Shown: positions 18,575 through 28,884, counted from the first letter of the stretch. The stretch is DNA of 64,000 nt from Neiella litorisoli (GCF_014773395.1 NZ_JACXAF010000017.1:1-64000); one strand, 5' to 3'. A program made the numbers and translations. The notes: generated by a model not told the origin, from the sequence alone.

Positions 18575-20437
18575 ATGAAGACAAATCAATTCCGACTAGA
18601 TATCAATGGACTGAGGGGAGTCGCGGTCATTGCCGTTGTTCTCTATCACTTCAATAATGAATGGTTGCCAAGTGGTTTCGCCGGCGTCGATGTTTTTTTT
18701 GTCGTTTCAGGATTTTTAATGACAAAAATAATAATGACGGCAATAGATAACAGTAGCTTCTCGCTAATACGCTTCTATCAATCCAGAGCTAATCGCATCA
18801 TCCCCGCATTGGCATTTGTTTGTTTAGCTGTGCTGCTCTACGGATGGTTTCAGTTACTCAACGGCGATTTCAATAGCCTTTTAAGGCACGTATACAGCAG
18901 CTTATTATTCTTTTCCAATCACGTTTACTGGATGGAATCAGGTTACTTTGAAGCCAATGCAATGGAAAAGTGGCTGCTACATACTTGGTCACTATCCGTT
19001 GAGTGGCAATTTTACCTCGCTTACCCTTTAGTTTTGCTAGGTTTAGCAAAAATTTCATCCAGACGGTTTATTAAGGCTATTGTACTGACAGGGGCAGCCG
19101 TAGGCTTTGCTTTCAGCATTGTGGCCACGGGAATATCGGCGGATGCTGCTTACTTTCTTCTGCCAACTCGGGCATGGCAGCTGTTATTGGGAGCTGTCGC
19201 GTTCTTTTATCCCATGTCATTGGGACGCTACGCTAAAGTGATTTCATACGGAGCTCTGCTCACCATCATCCTGTCGATGTTTGTCTTCGATGAAAGTACT
19301 CCGTGGCCATCATATTTCGCCATACTGCCGACCCTCAGTGCTTTCTTTATCCTTCAATGCAACTATAAAGACAACATCGTTATCAATAACAAAGCGCTAC
19401 AAGTTATCGGTCTGTGGTCCTATTCAATCTATCTTTGGCATTGGCCGGTAGCGGTTTACATTAACAACCTGAATTTTTCCCCTTCAAAGCAGTTCTACTA
19501 TCTATTAACTGGCATTGTCGCCTCACTTGTTCTCGGAGCCTTGTCTTATTACATCATCGAGCAAAAGCGATATATGAAGGCCAAGTATGCCATTTTCGCG
19601 TTGGTCGCATGCTCCTCGTATATGCTGCTCAAAGCGGGCGTCCCGCAAGACCTTCGAGAAATGTCGAGCCACCCAGCCAACCAATTTATCGCCAGCTATG
19701 GTAACTATTCGCCTCGTGGCGGCTGCTTAGTGTCAGAATTTCAACGTAAGCATCAATCTATGGGTATATTCAGCGACTGTTTAGACATGAATAGCTCTGG
19801 CGGCGTTTTCATGTGGGGCGACTCCCATATGAGCTCGATATCACTCGGATTACGCCAATACATTCCCAAGGGCATAACGATAAACCGCGTATTTTCCTCA
19901 GGATGTCCATCATCGTTTCAGATCAAACGTGGCAGTGTTTCAAGATTAAGGCGAGCATGCGACTTTTCTAATGAGTTGGCATTGAAGGCAATTAAGAAGA
20001 TTCGCCCCGAGACGGTGATCATTGCCAATAAAGACAAACACGAGATGATGGACTGGGCCAACACAGTTACCACATTAAAGTCGCTGGGCGTCCGAGAGAT
20101 TGTTTTAGTCGGACCTCTGCCTCAGTGGTATCCGTCTTTACCAGCTGTATATGCCAAGCACTCATATGGCAAAACCCATATTTCAGGCAAAAAGTTAGAT
20201 CAGAATGTGGTTAAAACCAACGAAAAAATGGCGCAGATGATATCGGATTTAGATTCAGTCACCTACATTGATGTGATTAATCGAATATGTCCTGAAAGCG
20301 AAGATCAAAGAACATGTCACGTCACCTATGGTGACGAATTACTCGCTTTTGATTACGGTCACCTGACTCTATCTGGCTCCAAGCACATTGCCAAAGAAAT
20401 CATCGTACCGATATTAGATGTCACCAAAAAAGGGTGA
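18575..20437 (+). CDS. Membrane O-acyltransferase (OafA/YrhL type) with SGNH domain
   Basis: Inner-membrane enzyme predicted to O-acylate a cell-surface polysaccharide or lipopolysaccharide. Of 620 residues, about 1-350 form an acyltransferase-3 domain with some ten membrane helices (opening FRLDINGLRGVAVIAVVLYHF, with the conserved RGVAV and H). The C-terminal 240 residues are a periplasmic SGNH hydrolase-like domain with GDSH near residue 415 and the Asp-x-x-His block DYGHLTLSGS near 593. No glycosyltransferase or capsule genes lie next to it; the substrate is unknown. Ribosome site AGAGGG precedes the ATG. Confidence 0.92.
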   Translation: MKTNQFRLDINGLRGVAVIAVVLYHFNNEWLPSGFAGVDVFFVVSGFLMTKIIMTAIDNSSFSLIRFYQSRANRIIPALAFVCLAVLLYGWFQLLNGDFNSLLRHVYSSLLFFSNHVYWMESGYFEANAMEKWLLHTWSLSVEWQFYLAYPLVLLGLAKISSRRFIKAIVLTGAAVGFAFSIVATGISADAAYFLLPTRAWQLLLGAVAFFYPMSLGRYAKVISYGALLTIILSMFVFDESTPWPSYFAILPTLSAFFILQCNYKDNIVINNKALQVIGLWSYSIYLWHWPVAVYINNLNFSPSKQFYYLLTGIVASLVLGALSYYIIEQKRYMKAKYAIFALVACSSYMLLKAGVPQDLREMSSHPANQFIASYGNYSPRGGCLVSEFQRKHQSMGIFSDCLDMNSSGGVFMWGDSHMSSISLGLRQYIPKGITINRVFSSGCPSSFQIKRGSVSRLRRACDFSNELALKAIKKIRPETVIIANKDKHEMMDWANTVTTLKSLGVREIVLVGPLPQWYPSLPAVYAKHSYGKTHISGKKLDQNVVKTNEKMAQMISDLDSVTYIDVINRICPESEDQRTCHVTYGDELLAFDYGHLTLSGSKHIAKEIIVPILDVTKKG

Positions 20438-20451
20438 CCTTAAAGTCACCC
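20425..20451 (-). terminator. Terminator of aceA, overlapping the acyltransferase 3' end
   Basis: GGGTGAC and GTCACCC pair around CTTAAA; on the minus strand the stem is followed by TTTTTT. It lies 60 bp after the aceA stop and covers the stop codon of the convergent gene. Confidence 0.75.
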
Positions 20452-20511
20452 AAAGTGCACGAGGTGATCCGTTGGCCGCAGCAATCGCTGCAGCCATCAG
20501 AACGCGGTGGC

Positions 20512-21819
20512 TCAGCTAAACTGAGCTTCTTCAGTACTGCCCGTTAGTGCCGTTACCGACGACTGGCCGCCCTGAATAATGTTAGTGACCTTATCAAAAT
20601 AGCCTGTGCCAACTTCTTGCTGATGAGCAACAAAGGTGTAGCCTTTGTTGGCTGCAGCAAATTCAGGCTCTTGGACCATTTCAACGTAATGACGCATGCC
20701 TTCACCTTGAGCATAGGCGTGAGCCAATTCAAACATGTTGAACCACATGTTATGGATGCCCGCTAAAGTAATGAACTGGTACTTGTAGCCCATGTCTGAC
20801 AACTCTTGCTGGAACTTGGCAATGGTGGTGTCATCCAAATTCTTGCGCCAGTTAAACGACGGAGAGCAGTTATATGCGAGGATCTGGTCGGGATACTTTG
20901 CTTTGATTGCTTCAGCAAATTTCTTCGCTTCTTGCAAACACGGCGTCGCCGTTTCACACCAGACCATGTCGGCATATGGGGCGTAGGCCAGACCACGAGA
21001 AATCGCTTGATCGATTCCTGGCGTCACTCGGTAAAAGCCCTCGCTAGTGCGCTCGCCGGTAATAAACTCCTGATCGTAAGGATCGGCATCGGAAGTCAGC
21101 AAATCGGCAGCGTTGGCATCGGTACGAGCAATCACCAAAGTGGTTGTGCCTGCAACATCGGCAGCAAGTCGGGCAGAAACCAGTTTTTGCACAGCCTCTT
21201 TGGTTGGCACCAGTACCTTGCCTCCCATGTGACCACACTTTTTCACCGATGCCAGTTGATCTTCAAAGTGAACACCAGCAGCACCAGCATTGATCATGTT
21301 TTTCATCAACTCATAGGCATTGAGGACGCCGCCAAAACCAGCTTCCGCATCAGCGACAATTGGCAGGAAGTAATCAATGCCGGTTTCAGGACTTTGGCCG
21401 TTTGACCATTGAATTTGGTCTGCTCGGGCAAACGAGTTGTTAATCCGTTCGACCACCGCAGGTACGGAATTGGCCGGATACAGCGACTGATCTGGGTACA
21501 TGCTTGATGCTAAATTGGCATCTGCAGCAACCTGCCAGCCAGACAAATAAATCGCCTCAATCCCTGCTTTGGCTTGCTGTACCGCCTGCCCGCCGGTCAA
21601 TGCTCCGAGGCAATTGACGTAACCTTTTTTGGCATCGCCGTTGATCAGTTGCCATAACTTATCAGCGCCACGCTGAGCTAAATCATTTCTCGGTACAAAC
21701 GATCCGCGCAGGTTAACCACATCTTCAGCGCTGTACGTTCGCGTCACGCCCTTCCAGCGTGGGTTAGTGAGCCAGTCTTGTTCAATCGCAGCTATTTGTT
21801 GTTCACGTGTTAAAGACAT
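20512..21819 (-). CDS. aceA: Isocitrate lyase
   Basis: Splits isocitrate into glyoxylate and succinate, the first step of the glyoxylate shunt needed for growth on acetate and fatty acids. The 435-residue length equals the E. coli enzyme. The catalytic signature KKCGHMGGK is present, as are [16 protein letters not shown] and [11 protein letters not shown]. No malate synthase gene or aceK is adjacent, unlike enterobacteria, so the shunt genes are not in one operon here. Confidence 0.98.
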   Translation of the reverse strand: MSLTREQQIAAIEQDWLTNPRWKGVTRTYSAEDVVNLRGSFVPRNDLAQRGADKLWQLINGDAKKGYVNCLGALTGGQAVQQAKAGIEAIYLSGWQVAADANLASSMYPDQSLYPANSVPAVVERINNSFARADQIQWSNGQSPETGIDYFLPIVADAEAGFGGVLNAYELMKNMINAGAAGVHFEDQLASVKKCGHMGGKVLVPTKEAVQKLVSARLAADVAGTTTLVIARTDANAADLLTSDADPYDQEFITGERTSEGFYRVTPGIDQAISRGLAYAPYADMVWCETATPCLQEAKKFAEAIKAKYPDQILAYNCSPSFNWRKNLDDTTIAKFQQELSDMGYKYQFITLAGIHNMWFNMFELAHAYAQGEGMRHYVEMVQEPEFAAANKGYTFVAHQQEVGTGYFDKVTNIIQGGQSSVTALTGSTEEAQFS

Positions 21820-22445
21820 GGTGCGTCCTCTTCTCGGTTTTATTTACGCCTCTTAATTGGGCATTTTGGTAGTTTGTATTTAGCGTCGCGTCAAAACATT
21901 TGTAATCTTACAACTACAATCTCGTTCAAGTTTTGGATTCTTTCCATTAGCCATTAGTCGAACAAAAATTATCCAAAGCAAAAATTGAAGATTCTTTTTT
22001 TATTTATTTTCACTCACATAGATATAATCCAGTGGTGATAGCAATCTCCTTAACGAGCCATTTTGGTTATAAATGGAACAAACAAGCCTGACAAGCATTT
22101 GATCAAAATTAAATTTAATTACGTAAATTTACTACACATTAAAATTTACTAGAGCGACTATTCAAACGCTCTGCACTCCCCACCAAGCGCTTCCTCAGCC
22201 ACAATTAAAAGTGCTAACTCCCTAGATTTGTTGGCTTAAAACAGCCACAGCCTATTTCAAAAACAACTTAGAGTCTTAACTCTAAAACAGTCATCACACC
22301 CGATAATTTGCGCATTTACACATGTAAAATTTTACAAAAGGTGTTTTTTTTTGCCGCAGCACACAGCCTGATAACAACGCTTCTCACTCCTTTTGCCATC
22401 GGGCTATAGTGAATACACAGTCTTTTGGTGACAAAGAGGTAGCAA
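21820..22445. other. AT-rich intergenic region between aceA and ppk2
   Basis: The 626-bp gap between divergent genes has no credible coding frame. It must carry both promoters. Seen: palindrome TTGTAA-TC-TTACAA (21900-21913) 80 bp before aceA; TTGACG on the minus strand at 21891-21896; near-palindrome TTTACA-CA-TGTAAA (22315-22328); a possible -10 (TATAGT) near 22404 before ppk2. No repeat or RNA gene was recognised. Confidence 0.5.
21900..21913. promoter_or_regulatory. Candidate operator upstream of aceA
   Basis: TTGTAATCTTACAA is a 6-2-6 inverted repeat beside a TTGACG hexamer reading toward aceA. Position suggests a repressor site. It resembles, but does not match in spacing, the HexR-type box (TGTAAT-N3-ATTACA) described in Shewanella central carbon genes, so no regulator is named. 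Confidence 0.35.
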
Positions 22446-23249
22446 ATGGAAGGCGACAAAAAGCAAAAGCAATTGCCTAAACTGGACAAGAAAAAGTACG
22501 AAGCCGAGCTACAGCGATTACAAGTTGAACTCGTTCACTTGCAAGAATGGGTTAAGACGCAGGGCTTGAAAGTCGCGGTGGTCTTTGAAGGTCGTGATGC
22601 CTCGGGCAAAGGCGGCACCATTAAGCGGATCACCGAAAAGCTCAACCCTAGGGTTTGTCGGGTTGTCGCTCTTGGCGTGCCAACCGAGCGAGAACGCACC
22701 CAGTGGTACTTTCAACGCTACGTAAAACACTTGCCAGCCGCTGGTGAAATTGTGCTATTTGACCGCTCTTGGTACAACCGCGCTGGCGTTGAGCGCGTCA
22801 TGGGTTTCTGTAGCGATGACGAATACGACGAATTTATGCGCTCTTGCCCAGAATTTGAGCGCATGCTGATCCGCAGTGGCATTATTCTGATTAAGTATTG
22901 GTTCTCGGTCTCTGACGACGAGCAGGAAAAGCGTTTTCAGGAGCGGATTAAAAACCCCATCAAGCGTTGGAAATTCTCCCCCATGGATCTTGAGTCTCGG
23001 GCCAAATGGGCTGAATATTCGGCAGCTAAAGACGACATGTTCAAGTACACCGATACCAAGCAATCACCTTGGTTCGTGGTTCAATCAGATGATAAGCGGC
23101 GGTTGCGCCTAAACTGCATCAGCCACTTTATTCAGCAGATCCCCTATAAAAAAATTCAATACGACAACATCATCTTGCCGAAGATCGATAAAAGTGGCTA
23201 TGTCAGAGCGCCCCATGGCGATCAAACCATCGTCCCCGATGTTTTTTAG
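22446..23249 (+). CDS. ppk2: Polyphosphate kinase 2 family protein
   Basis: PPK2 enzymes transfer phosphate between polyphosphate and nucleotides, usually running from polyphosphate to NDP/NMP. The 267-residue single-domain protein has Walker A GRDASGKGG, lid region with RERTQWYFQRYVKHLP, and Walker B DRSWYNRAGVERVMGF. Domain architecture (single, with an N-terminal helical lead) fits class I PPK2 acting on nucleoside diphosphates; class is inference. It neighbours the pst-phoU cluster and the window also encodes PPK1 and PPX. Confidence 0.95.
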   Translation: MEGDKKQKQLPKLDKKKYEAELQRLQVELVHLQEWVKTQGLKVAVVFEGRDASGKGGTIKRITEKLNPRVCRVVALGVPTERERTQWYFQRYVKHLPAAGEIVLFDRSWYNRAGVERVMGFCSDDEYDEFMRSCPEFERMLIRSGIILIKYWFSVSDDEQEKRFQERIKNPIKRWKFSPMDLESRAKWAEYSAAKDDMFKYTDTKQSPWFVVQSDDKRRLRLNCISHFIQQIPYKKIQYDNIILPKIDKSGYVRAPHGDQTIVPDVF

Positions 23250-23265
23250 CACACCACAAAAACAA

Positions 23266-23290
23266 CAAAGCCCTGCTATGCAGGGCTTTG
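23266..23290. terminator. Terminator between ppk2 and phoU
   Basis: CAAAGCCCTGC and GCAGGGCTTTG form an 11-bp stem around TAT. The minus-strand side is followed by a T-rich tract (TTGTTTTTG), so it best serves phoU, but it can stop both convergent transcripts. Confidence 0.8.
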
Positions 23291-23308
23291 GTAACCGTCA
23301 CTAGATCG

Positions 23309-24022
23309 TTATTGCTGGTCAATAATCGATGCAATCTCTACCGCTGAAGTGTGGCGAATATCCTTGCCAGTGACGTTGTAGACAACATATTCGGAGATGT
23401 TGGTGCAGTGATCACCGACTCGCTCAAGTGCTCGGCTAATTGACATCAAGTCGAGCATTTGCGGAATCGAACGCGAATCGCCCATCATGTAAGTCAATGA
23501 CTGACGCACAATCCCTTCATGCAAGGAGTCAATTTTCTTGTCATGCAAGTGAACCTGCCAAGCCGCTTTAACATCCATCCGAGCAAACGCATCGAGCACT
23601 TCGCGGAGCATTTTAACGATTTGTTCGCCCATCGCTTCGAGGTTGAACTTCACCACATCCGGCGCACTAATATCAGAACGAAGCGAGGCTTTAGCAATGG
23701 ACTCTGCTAAGTCGCCAATACGCTCTAAATCAGTAATGGTTTTGACAATTGTCATCATCAGGCGCAAGTCGCTCGCTGTAGGCTGACGCTTGGCAATAAT
23801 GCGGGTGCATTCCTGATCGATTTCCATTTCAAAATTATTGACCTTGACGTCATTGTTAATGACTTCATGGGCCAAATCACTGTTCTTATCACGGGCAGCA
23901 GTTAACACATCCATCAGTTGCTGCTCAACCAAACCGCCCATTGCCAGAATTTGGCTTCGAACGTTTTCTAGCTCTTCATTAAACTGGCCAGAAATGTGTT
24001 TGTTTAAATGACCTGTATCCAC
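23309..24022 (-). CDS. phoU: Phosphate signalling protein PhoU
   Basis: Links PstSCAB transport state to PhoR and keeps the Pho regulon off in phosphate excess. Start chosen at a GTG (MDTGHLNKHISGQF) because AGAGGA lies six bases upstream and the peptide matches the family start; an ATG seven codons earlier has no ribosome site. The 237 residues hold two PhoU repeats with the metal motifs (E/D-x-x-x-D pattern, ITDLERIGDLAESIA and ISRALERVGDHCTNISE). It is last in the pstC-pstA-pstB-phoU operon. Confidence 0.96.
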   Translation of the reverse strand: MDTGHLNKHISGQFNEELENVRSQILAMGGLVEQQLMDVLTAARDKNSDLAHEVINNDVKVNNFEMEIDQECTRIIAKRQPTASDLRLMMTIVKTITDLERIGDLAESIAKASLRSDISAPDVVKFNLEAMGEQIVKMLREVLDAFARMDVKAAWQVHLHDKKIDSLHEGIVRQSLTYMMGDSRSIPQMLDLMSISRALERVGDHCTNISEYVVYNVTGKDIRHTSAVEIASIIDQQ

Positions 24023-24057
24023 GGTAATTCCTCTATTGTGCAAAGCAATGGCAATGC

Positions 24058-24873
24058 TTAGCCGTATCGGCCAGTAATATAATCTTCAGTTTTCTTCTTC
24101 GCTGGCGTTGTGAACAGCGTGTTGGTGTCTGAATATTCGACCATCTCACCCATGTACATGAACGCGGTCTGATCGGAAACCCGAGCCGCCTGTTGCATGT
24201 TGTGCGTGACAATGACAACAGTAAACTGCTTCTTCAAATCATTAATCAGCTCTTCAATGGTCAGTGTTGAAATCGGGTCCAATGCTGATGTGGGTTCGTC
24301 CAACAACAAGACTTCTGGCTCAATGGCAATGGCGCGAGCAATGACTAAGCGCTGCTGCTGACCACCGGAGAGGCCGAATGCATTGTCATTTAAGCGATCT
24401 TTCACTTCATCCCAAAGGGCGGCACCACGCAACGAGCGTTCAACCGCTTCATCGAGTACTCGACGGTCTTTAATGCCCTGCAGACGCAAGCCGTAAACCA
24501 CATTCTCGTAGATGCTTTTCGGGAATGGATTTGGGCGCTGGAATACCATACCAACGCCGCGGCGGAGCGCTGCCACATCGACTTTGCGATCGTAAATATT
24601 CTGGCCGTGCAGCAGAATTTCACCTTCAATCCGGCAAATGTCCACCAGATCATTCATCCGATTAATACAGCGCAGCAAGGTTGATTTACCGCAACCAGAC
24701 GGGCCAATAAAGGCGGTCACCTGATTTTTTGGGATCTTCATGCTGACGTCATACAGCGCCTGCTTGTTGCCGTAGTACAAATCTAGATTTTTAATTTCCA
24801 ACGCAGTTTCAGCATCGGTCAATGCCGATAAATCTCGGGTCGCTGTTGAGCCAGTTGGTGTTACTGTGATCAT
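24058..24873 (-). CDS. pstB: Phosphate ABC transporter ATP-binding protein PstB
   Basis: ATPase of the high-affinity phosphate importer. The ATG at 24873 ([10 protein letters not shown]) is preferred to a TTG seven codons upstream because AGAGGA precedes it. Walker A is [20 protein letters not shown], signature [16 protein letters not shown], Walker [15 protein letters not shown]-loop VIVTHNM. The C-terminus ends DYITGRYG, typical of PstB. Located 30 bp after pstA. Confidence 0.98.
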   Translation of the reverse strand: MITVTPTGSTATRDLSALTDAETALEIKNLDLYYGNKQALYDVSMKIPKNQVTAFIGPSGCGKSTLLRCINRMNDLVDICRIEGEILLHGQNIYDRKVDVAALRRGVGMVFQRPNPFPKSIYENVVYGLRLQGIKDRRVLDEAVERSLRGAALWDEVKDRLNDNAFGLSGGQQQRLVIARAIAIEPEVLLLDEPTSALDPISTLTIEELINDLKKQFTVVIVTHNMQQAARVSDQTAFMYMGEMVEYSDTNTLFTTPAKKKTEDYITGRYG

Positions 24874-24903
24874 CAGGAGATGTCCTCTAATCAAATACTG
24901 TTC

Positions 24904-26553
24904 TTAGTGCTCAAGCGAGCGGTATTTTTCACGCAAGTGATTGCGAATGCCAATAGCGGTAATGTTCAAGCCTACGATTACAGTCACCAACAAGAAGGAG
25001 GTGGCATAAACCAGAGGGCGAGCCGCTTCAACGTTCGGGCTTTGGAAGCCCACATCATAGATGTGGAAACCCAAGTGCATAAACTTACGGTCTAAGTGAA
25101 TAAATGGGAAATTGCCATCCACCGGTAAGGTTGGGGCCATTTTAACCACACCCACCAGCATCAGTGGTGCAACTTCACCGGCAGCACGAGCAACCGCCAG
25201 AATCAAACCGGTCATAATTGCAGGCGATGCCATTGGCAAGATAATGCGCCACAGTGTTTCGGCTTTGGTCGCACCCAAGGCCAAACTACCCTGACGAACA
25301 GTCGACGGGATCCGCGACAAACCTTCTTCGGTCGAGACAATCACCACCGGCAAGGTCAAGATTGCCAGGGTCAATGCCGACCACATCATGCCAGGGGTAC
25401 CAAACGTTGGTGACGGCAGCGCCTCTGGGTAGAACAATTGGTCGATGCTGCCACCCATGACGTAGACGAAAAAGCCCAAACCAAATACGCCATAAACAAT
25501 CGATGGCACACCAGCTAAGTTAATCACTGCGGTGCGAATGATTTTAGTCAGGGCGTTTTTGCCAGCATATTCGTGCAGATAAATTGCCGCGACAACACCA
25601 AATGGCGTCACCACCACAGCCATCAACATCACCATGAACACGGTGCCAAAGATTGCCGGGAACACGCCACCTTCGGTATTGGCTTCGCGCGGTTCGCTGC
25701 TGATGAATTTACCAACCTCAATGAACCAGTGGCCCGCTTTTGCCAGCACACTCATGTCATTCGGGTAAATCACATCCAGCACATACTTCATGGAGATGCT
25801 AACCGACTCGCCGCGCATGTCTTTGATAACGACACTATCGCGCTCGGTTTCTTCACGCAGTGCAAATAGCTCTTTTTCGTAGCCAAGATATTCCGTGCGT
25901 AAGGCTTCGCGCTGGGCGTTGTAATCGTCAATGCGATCTTGCGTTAAGCGGTCGCGCAATTCATCACCACGCTCGCGCAAACGAATTTTTTCCAGCTTGT
26001 AGTTGATACCGCCAATGTCACTGTGCTGAATGTCAGCCATGCCATCAGTCAGTTCAGCAACGCGGGCAATGCGCTGCTCTAGAACTTCAGCGACATCGCC
26101 AGCCACTGGTTTGCCTTGCTCCAAAACGGCTTCGATTTGACCGTAGAAATTGCCGTTTTTGGTACGCTCAACCCGCGCCATATTGGTCGGCTGGCTACGC
26201 GAGATAATGTCGGTTTCAAGGATCCAACGGAAATCCAAGTCAACAAACTCACGGTTACCGGTTTTCACCAGATAACGGGTCACCAGGTCGGTTGGTGCGC
26301 CGTCGATTTCGCGACCAGATTCGCGCAACTGCAACACGGTGACTTGTTCACGGTCGTGAATTTCGCCAACCACAGTAGTGACGTTGCCAAGCTGGTCGCG
26401 CACTTCGAATTGATAAATCGCCGCAGGCCAAAAGTAGATCAAGCCACGCCAAGCAATCAGCAATAACAAGCCTAATACGGCCACCAGGCTAATACTGACG
26501 GTACCAGCCGTCATCCAAACCCAGGGTGAGCCAGACTTAAACCAAGTTTTCAT
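24904..26553 (-). CDS. pstA: Phosphate ABC transporter permease PstA, long form
   Basis: Second membrane subunit of the phosphate importer. At 549 residues it is nearly twice the E. coli PstA (296). After a first membrane helix (about 16-36) comes a periplasmic insert of about 240 residues, charged and helical, with repeated E/R-rich heptads (about 130-245), then the ordinary permease core (from about 285, with the ABC motif region LALGATKAETLWRIILPMASP). Similar long PstA proteins are known in marine gammaproteobacteria. It pairs with an even longer PstC. Confidence 0.95.
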   Translation of the reverse strand: MKTWFKSGSPWVWMTAGTVSISLVAVLGLLLLIAWRGLIYFWPAAIYQFEVRDQLGNVTTVVGEIHDREQVTVLQLRESGREIDGAPTDLVTRYLVKTGNREFVDLDFRWILETDIISRSQPTNMARVERTKNGNFYGQIEAVLEQGKPVAGDVAEVLEQRIARVAELTDGMADIQHSDIGGINYKLEKIRLRERGDELRDRLTQDRIDDYNAQREALRTEYLGYEKELFALREETERDSVVIKDMRGESVSISMKYVLDVIYPNDMSVLAKAGHWFIEVGKFISSEPREANTEGGVFPAIFGTVFMVMLMAVVVTPFGVVAAIYLHEYAGKNALTKIIRTAVINLAGVPSIVYGVFGLGFFVYVMGGSIDQLFYPEALPSPTFGTPGMMWSALTLAILTLPVVIVSTEEGLSRIPSTVRQGSLALGATKAETLWRIILPMASPAIMTGLILAVARAAGEVAPLMLVGVVKMAPTLPVDGNFPFIHLDRKFMHLGFHIYDVGFQSPNVEAARPLVYATSFLLVTVIVGLNITAIGIRNHLREKYRSLEH

Positions 26554-26578
26554 CTAAATAATCTCCGTCTCGCTCAGC

Positions 26579-28819
26579 TTACATATTGCTGTACTTGTCA
26601 CGCAGACGCTGGCGGACAAATTCAGAAATAGTGTTGAATACAAAGGTCACGATAAACAGCACAAAGGCTGACAAGAACAGCACGCGATAATGCGAGCTAC
26701 CGACCTCAGACTCAGGCATTTCAACCGCGATATTAGCCGACAAGGTCCGCATGCCCTGGAAGATGCTCCAGTCCATCAGTGGTGTATTACCGGTCGCCAT
26801 CAATACGATCATGGTTTCGCCTACGGCGCGGCCTAAGCCCATCATTACCGCCGAGAAAATACCCGGACTTGCCGTCAACAGCACAACTCGGGTCAAGGTT
26901 TGCCATGGTGTTGCACCCAATGCCAATGAACCATTGGACAAATGACGCGGCACGCTGAATACGGCATCCTCTGCAATCGAGAAAATCGTCGGAATGACAG
27001 CAAAGCCCATGGCAATACCAACCACCAAGGAGTTGCGCTGGTCAAAGCTAATGCCCAATTCATTGGTGATGTAGCCACGTGCATCACCACCCATCAACCA
27101 CATTTCTAGTGTTGGGCTGATGGCAAAACTGAACCAACCTAAGAAGATCACCACGGGAATCAACACCGCTGCATCCCAGCCTTCGGGTAAGCGCTGCTTG
27201 ATATTTTTTGGCAGCTTGTGAAAGCCCCAAGCAGCGGCCAAGAAACCGGCAGGCAAGACAATCAGCAAGGTCATCACGCCCGGCAGATTCCCTTCAATCA
27301 GTGGTGCTAACCAAAGACCGGCGAGGAAACCAAGAATAACCGTTGGTAATGCCTCCATGATTTCGACGGTTGGTTTGACATAGGTGCGCATCTCCGGTGC
27401 CATGAAATAAGCGGTATAGATTGCCCCCGCCAAAGCCAAAGGCACCGCAAATAGCATGGCGTAGAAAGCCGCTTTGATGGTACCGAACGAAATTGGCACC
27501 AATGACATTTTGGCTTCGAAGTCGTCACTACCAGAGGTTGACTGCCAAATATAATCTGGCTCTTTGTAACCTTCGTACCAAACCTCTTGCCACAACGCGC
27601 TCCAAGTTACTTCTGGATGCGGGTTGTAGATGTCGACATAACTAATCTGTCCAGCTTCTTGCAATAGTGCAGAATCAGCACGAGGTGAGAATACAATCTG
27701 ATCGATGCTGTCTTCTGCCAACTGCTTGCTCACCAAACGAGTGTCGCCAGTCGAGTGGAACAGCGACAACTGACCATCGGTGGTTCCCGCCATGAAGCCA
27801 CGACGGAAAAACTCAGATGTCATAATGCTCACGTTGCCACCGGCATCAAAATCACGGATCCGGGTAAATTCGCGACCTTGCTCGGTCAGCACCTGGAACC
27901 ATTGGCTAACAGTACCGCCCTGCTCGGCAATCATGATCGACGACGCACCAGACAACAAATCCATGTAGGTGAGTTTGGTGTTGCCAAAATCAAGGGTTTG
28001 CAGGCGGCTAATGCCGGCATCCGGTTGGCTAATGTCATAAACATCAACCAAGTTGGCGTGACGAACAAACATCATCCGATGGTCAGGCGTGATAAGTAGT
28101 TGGTCGATGTCATGAGTTTGCGTGCGAATCGCGTAATACTCCGCTTGCCACTCAATTTCCTCGGTCATGAAATCTTCTTCGCCAAGTAAGCGAGTGACAA
28201 TCAAGCGGTTGTCGGCTGTCACCGCGGCGAACGTCGCCTCGGTTTCACCGCGCTCAAAGACAAAGTGCTTGAGTGGCTGACCTTGTTGGTCAACTTGTAG
28301 TGGCTCTTCGCCGAGCGGATAACTGACAAATGGCGTCAACTGACGCACATCATTCGGGAAGGTCACCCGAAAATCAGGTCGCACCACCAAAGCTTGGCCC
28401 TGCTCATCGGCAATGGCATAGGTTTGGCTGGCTGGCGTCGACATGGTGACGATAAGTTCACCCGTTAAGCCAGATAGTTGTTCAACACTAACGATATCGC
28501 CGGGGTTAAACCCTTTGTTTGCCTGACGCGCAGCGAAAAAGACCACAGACGCATCATCAGTCAAACGAAATCCAATCTCGTTTTGCTCTTCGATACCAAG
28601 TGCTAGGGTTTTACCTGTGCCTGGGACGGCATACGTTTCGTGCTGTTCCATCGTCACCGGACGAAAAACAGGGAACACAACATAGAGCAGATAAAAGAAG
28701 ATCAGCAGTAGTGCCACCAAAACCATAACACCGCCAGCGGTTACACCGTAGCGGGCAATACGATCTTTTATCAGGCGCACACGACTGGCCGCTAATAAGT
28801 TATGAGCGGAGTCGGCCAT
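26579..28819 (-). CDS. pstC: Phosphate ABC transporter permease PstC, long form
   Basis: First gene of the pst operon and first membrane subunit of the importer. The ATG at 28819 (MADSAHNLLAAS) has GAGGT six to seven bases upstream; the frame extends four codons to a TTG. The 746 residues far exceed the usual 300-320: after a membrane helix at about 30-52, some 370 residues are predicted periplasmic, beta-rich with repeated short strands (WD/propeller-like), before the permease core with LALGATPWQTLTRVVLLTASPG. A Pho box and -10 lie upstream. Confidence 0.95.
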   Translation of the reverse strand: MADSAHNLLAASRVRLIKDRIARYGVTAGGVMVLVALLLIFFYLLYVVFPVFRPVTMEQHETYAVPGTGKTLALGIEEQNEIGFRLTDDASVVFFAARQANKGFNPGDIVSVEQLSGLTGELIVTMSTPASQTYAIADEQGQALVVRPDFRVTFPNDVRQLTPFVSYPLGEEPLQVDQQGQPLKHFVFERGETEATFAAVTADNRLIVTRLLGEEDFMTEEIEWQAEYYAIRTQTHDIDQLLITPDHRMMFVRHANLVDVYDISQPDAGISRLQTLDFGNTKLTYMDLLSGASSIMIAEQGGTVSQWFQVLTEQGREFTRIRDFDAGGNVSIMTSEFFRRGFMAGTTDGQLSLFHSTGDTRLVSKQLAEDSIDQIVFSPRADSALLQEAGQISYVDIYNPHPEVTWSALWQEVWYEGYKEPDYIWQSTSGSDDFEAKMSLVPISFGTIKAAFYAMLFAVPLALAGAIYTAYFMAPEMRTYVKPTVEIMEALPTVILGFLAGLWLAPLIEGNLPGVMTLLIVLPAGFLAAAWGFHKLPKNIKQRLPEGWDAAVLIPVVIFLGWFSFAISPTLEMWLMGGDARGYITNELGISFDQRNSLVVGIAMGFAVIPTIFSIAEDAVFSVPRHLSNGSLALGATPWQTLTRVVLLTASPGIFSAVMMGLGRAVGETMIVLMATGNTPLMDWSIFQGMRTLSANIAVEMPESEVGSSHYRVLFLSAFVLFIVTFVFNTISEFVRQRLRDKYSNM

Positions 28820-28849
28820 TTTGAACCTCAAAGTGAATAAAGCTGGGGG

Positions 28850-28884
28850 GATTATATTTTTGCAATATGACAGTTTTGTTACAG
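28850..28884 (-). promoter_or_regulatory. Pho box and -10 of the pstCAB-phoU operon
   Basis: Minus strand CTGTAACAAAACTGTCAT (28884-28867) has two 7-bp half sites 11 bp apart, matching the PhoB consensus CTGTCAT-A(A/T)A(A/T)-CTGTCAT closely. TATAAT follows 11 bp downstream (28855-28850), the standard class II spacing, with PhoB replacing the -35. Confidence 0.85.

Noticed and set aside
22400-22445. Pho box upstream of ppk2
   Set aside because: CAGTCTTTTGGTGACA looks similar but the half sites do not keep the 11-bp period.
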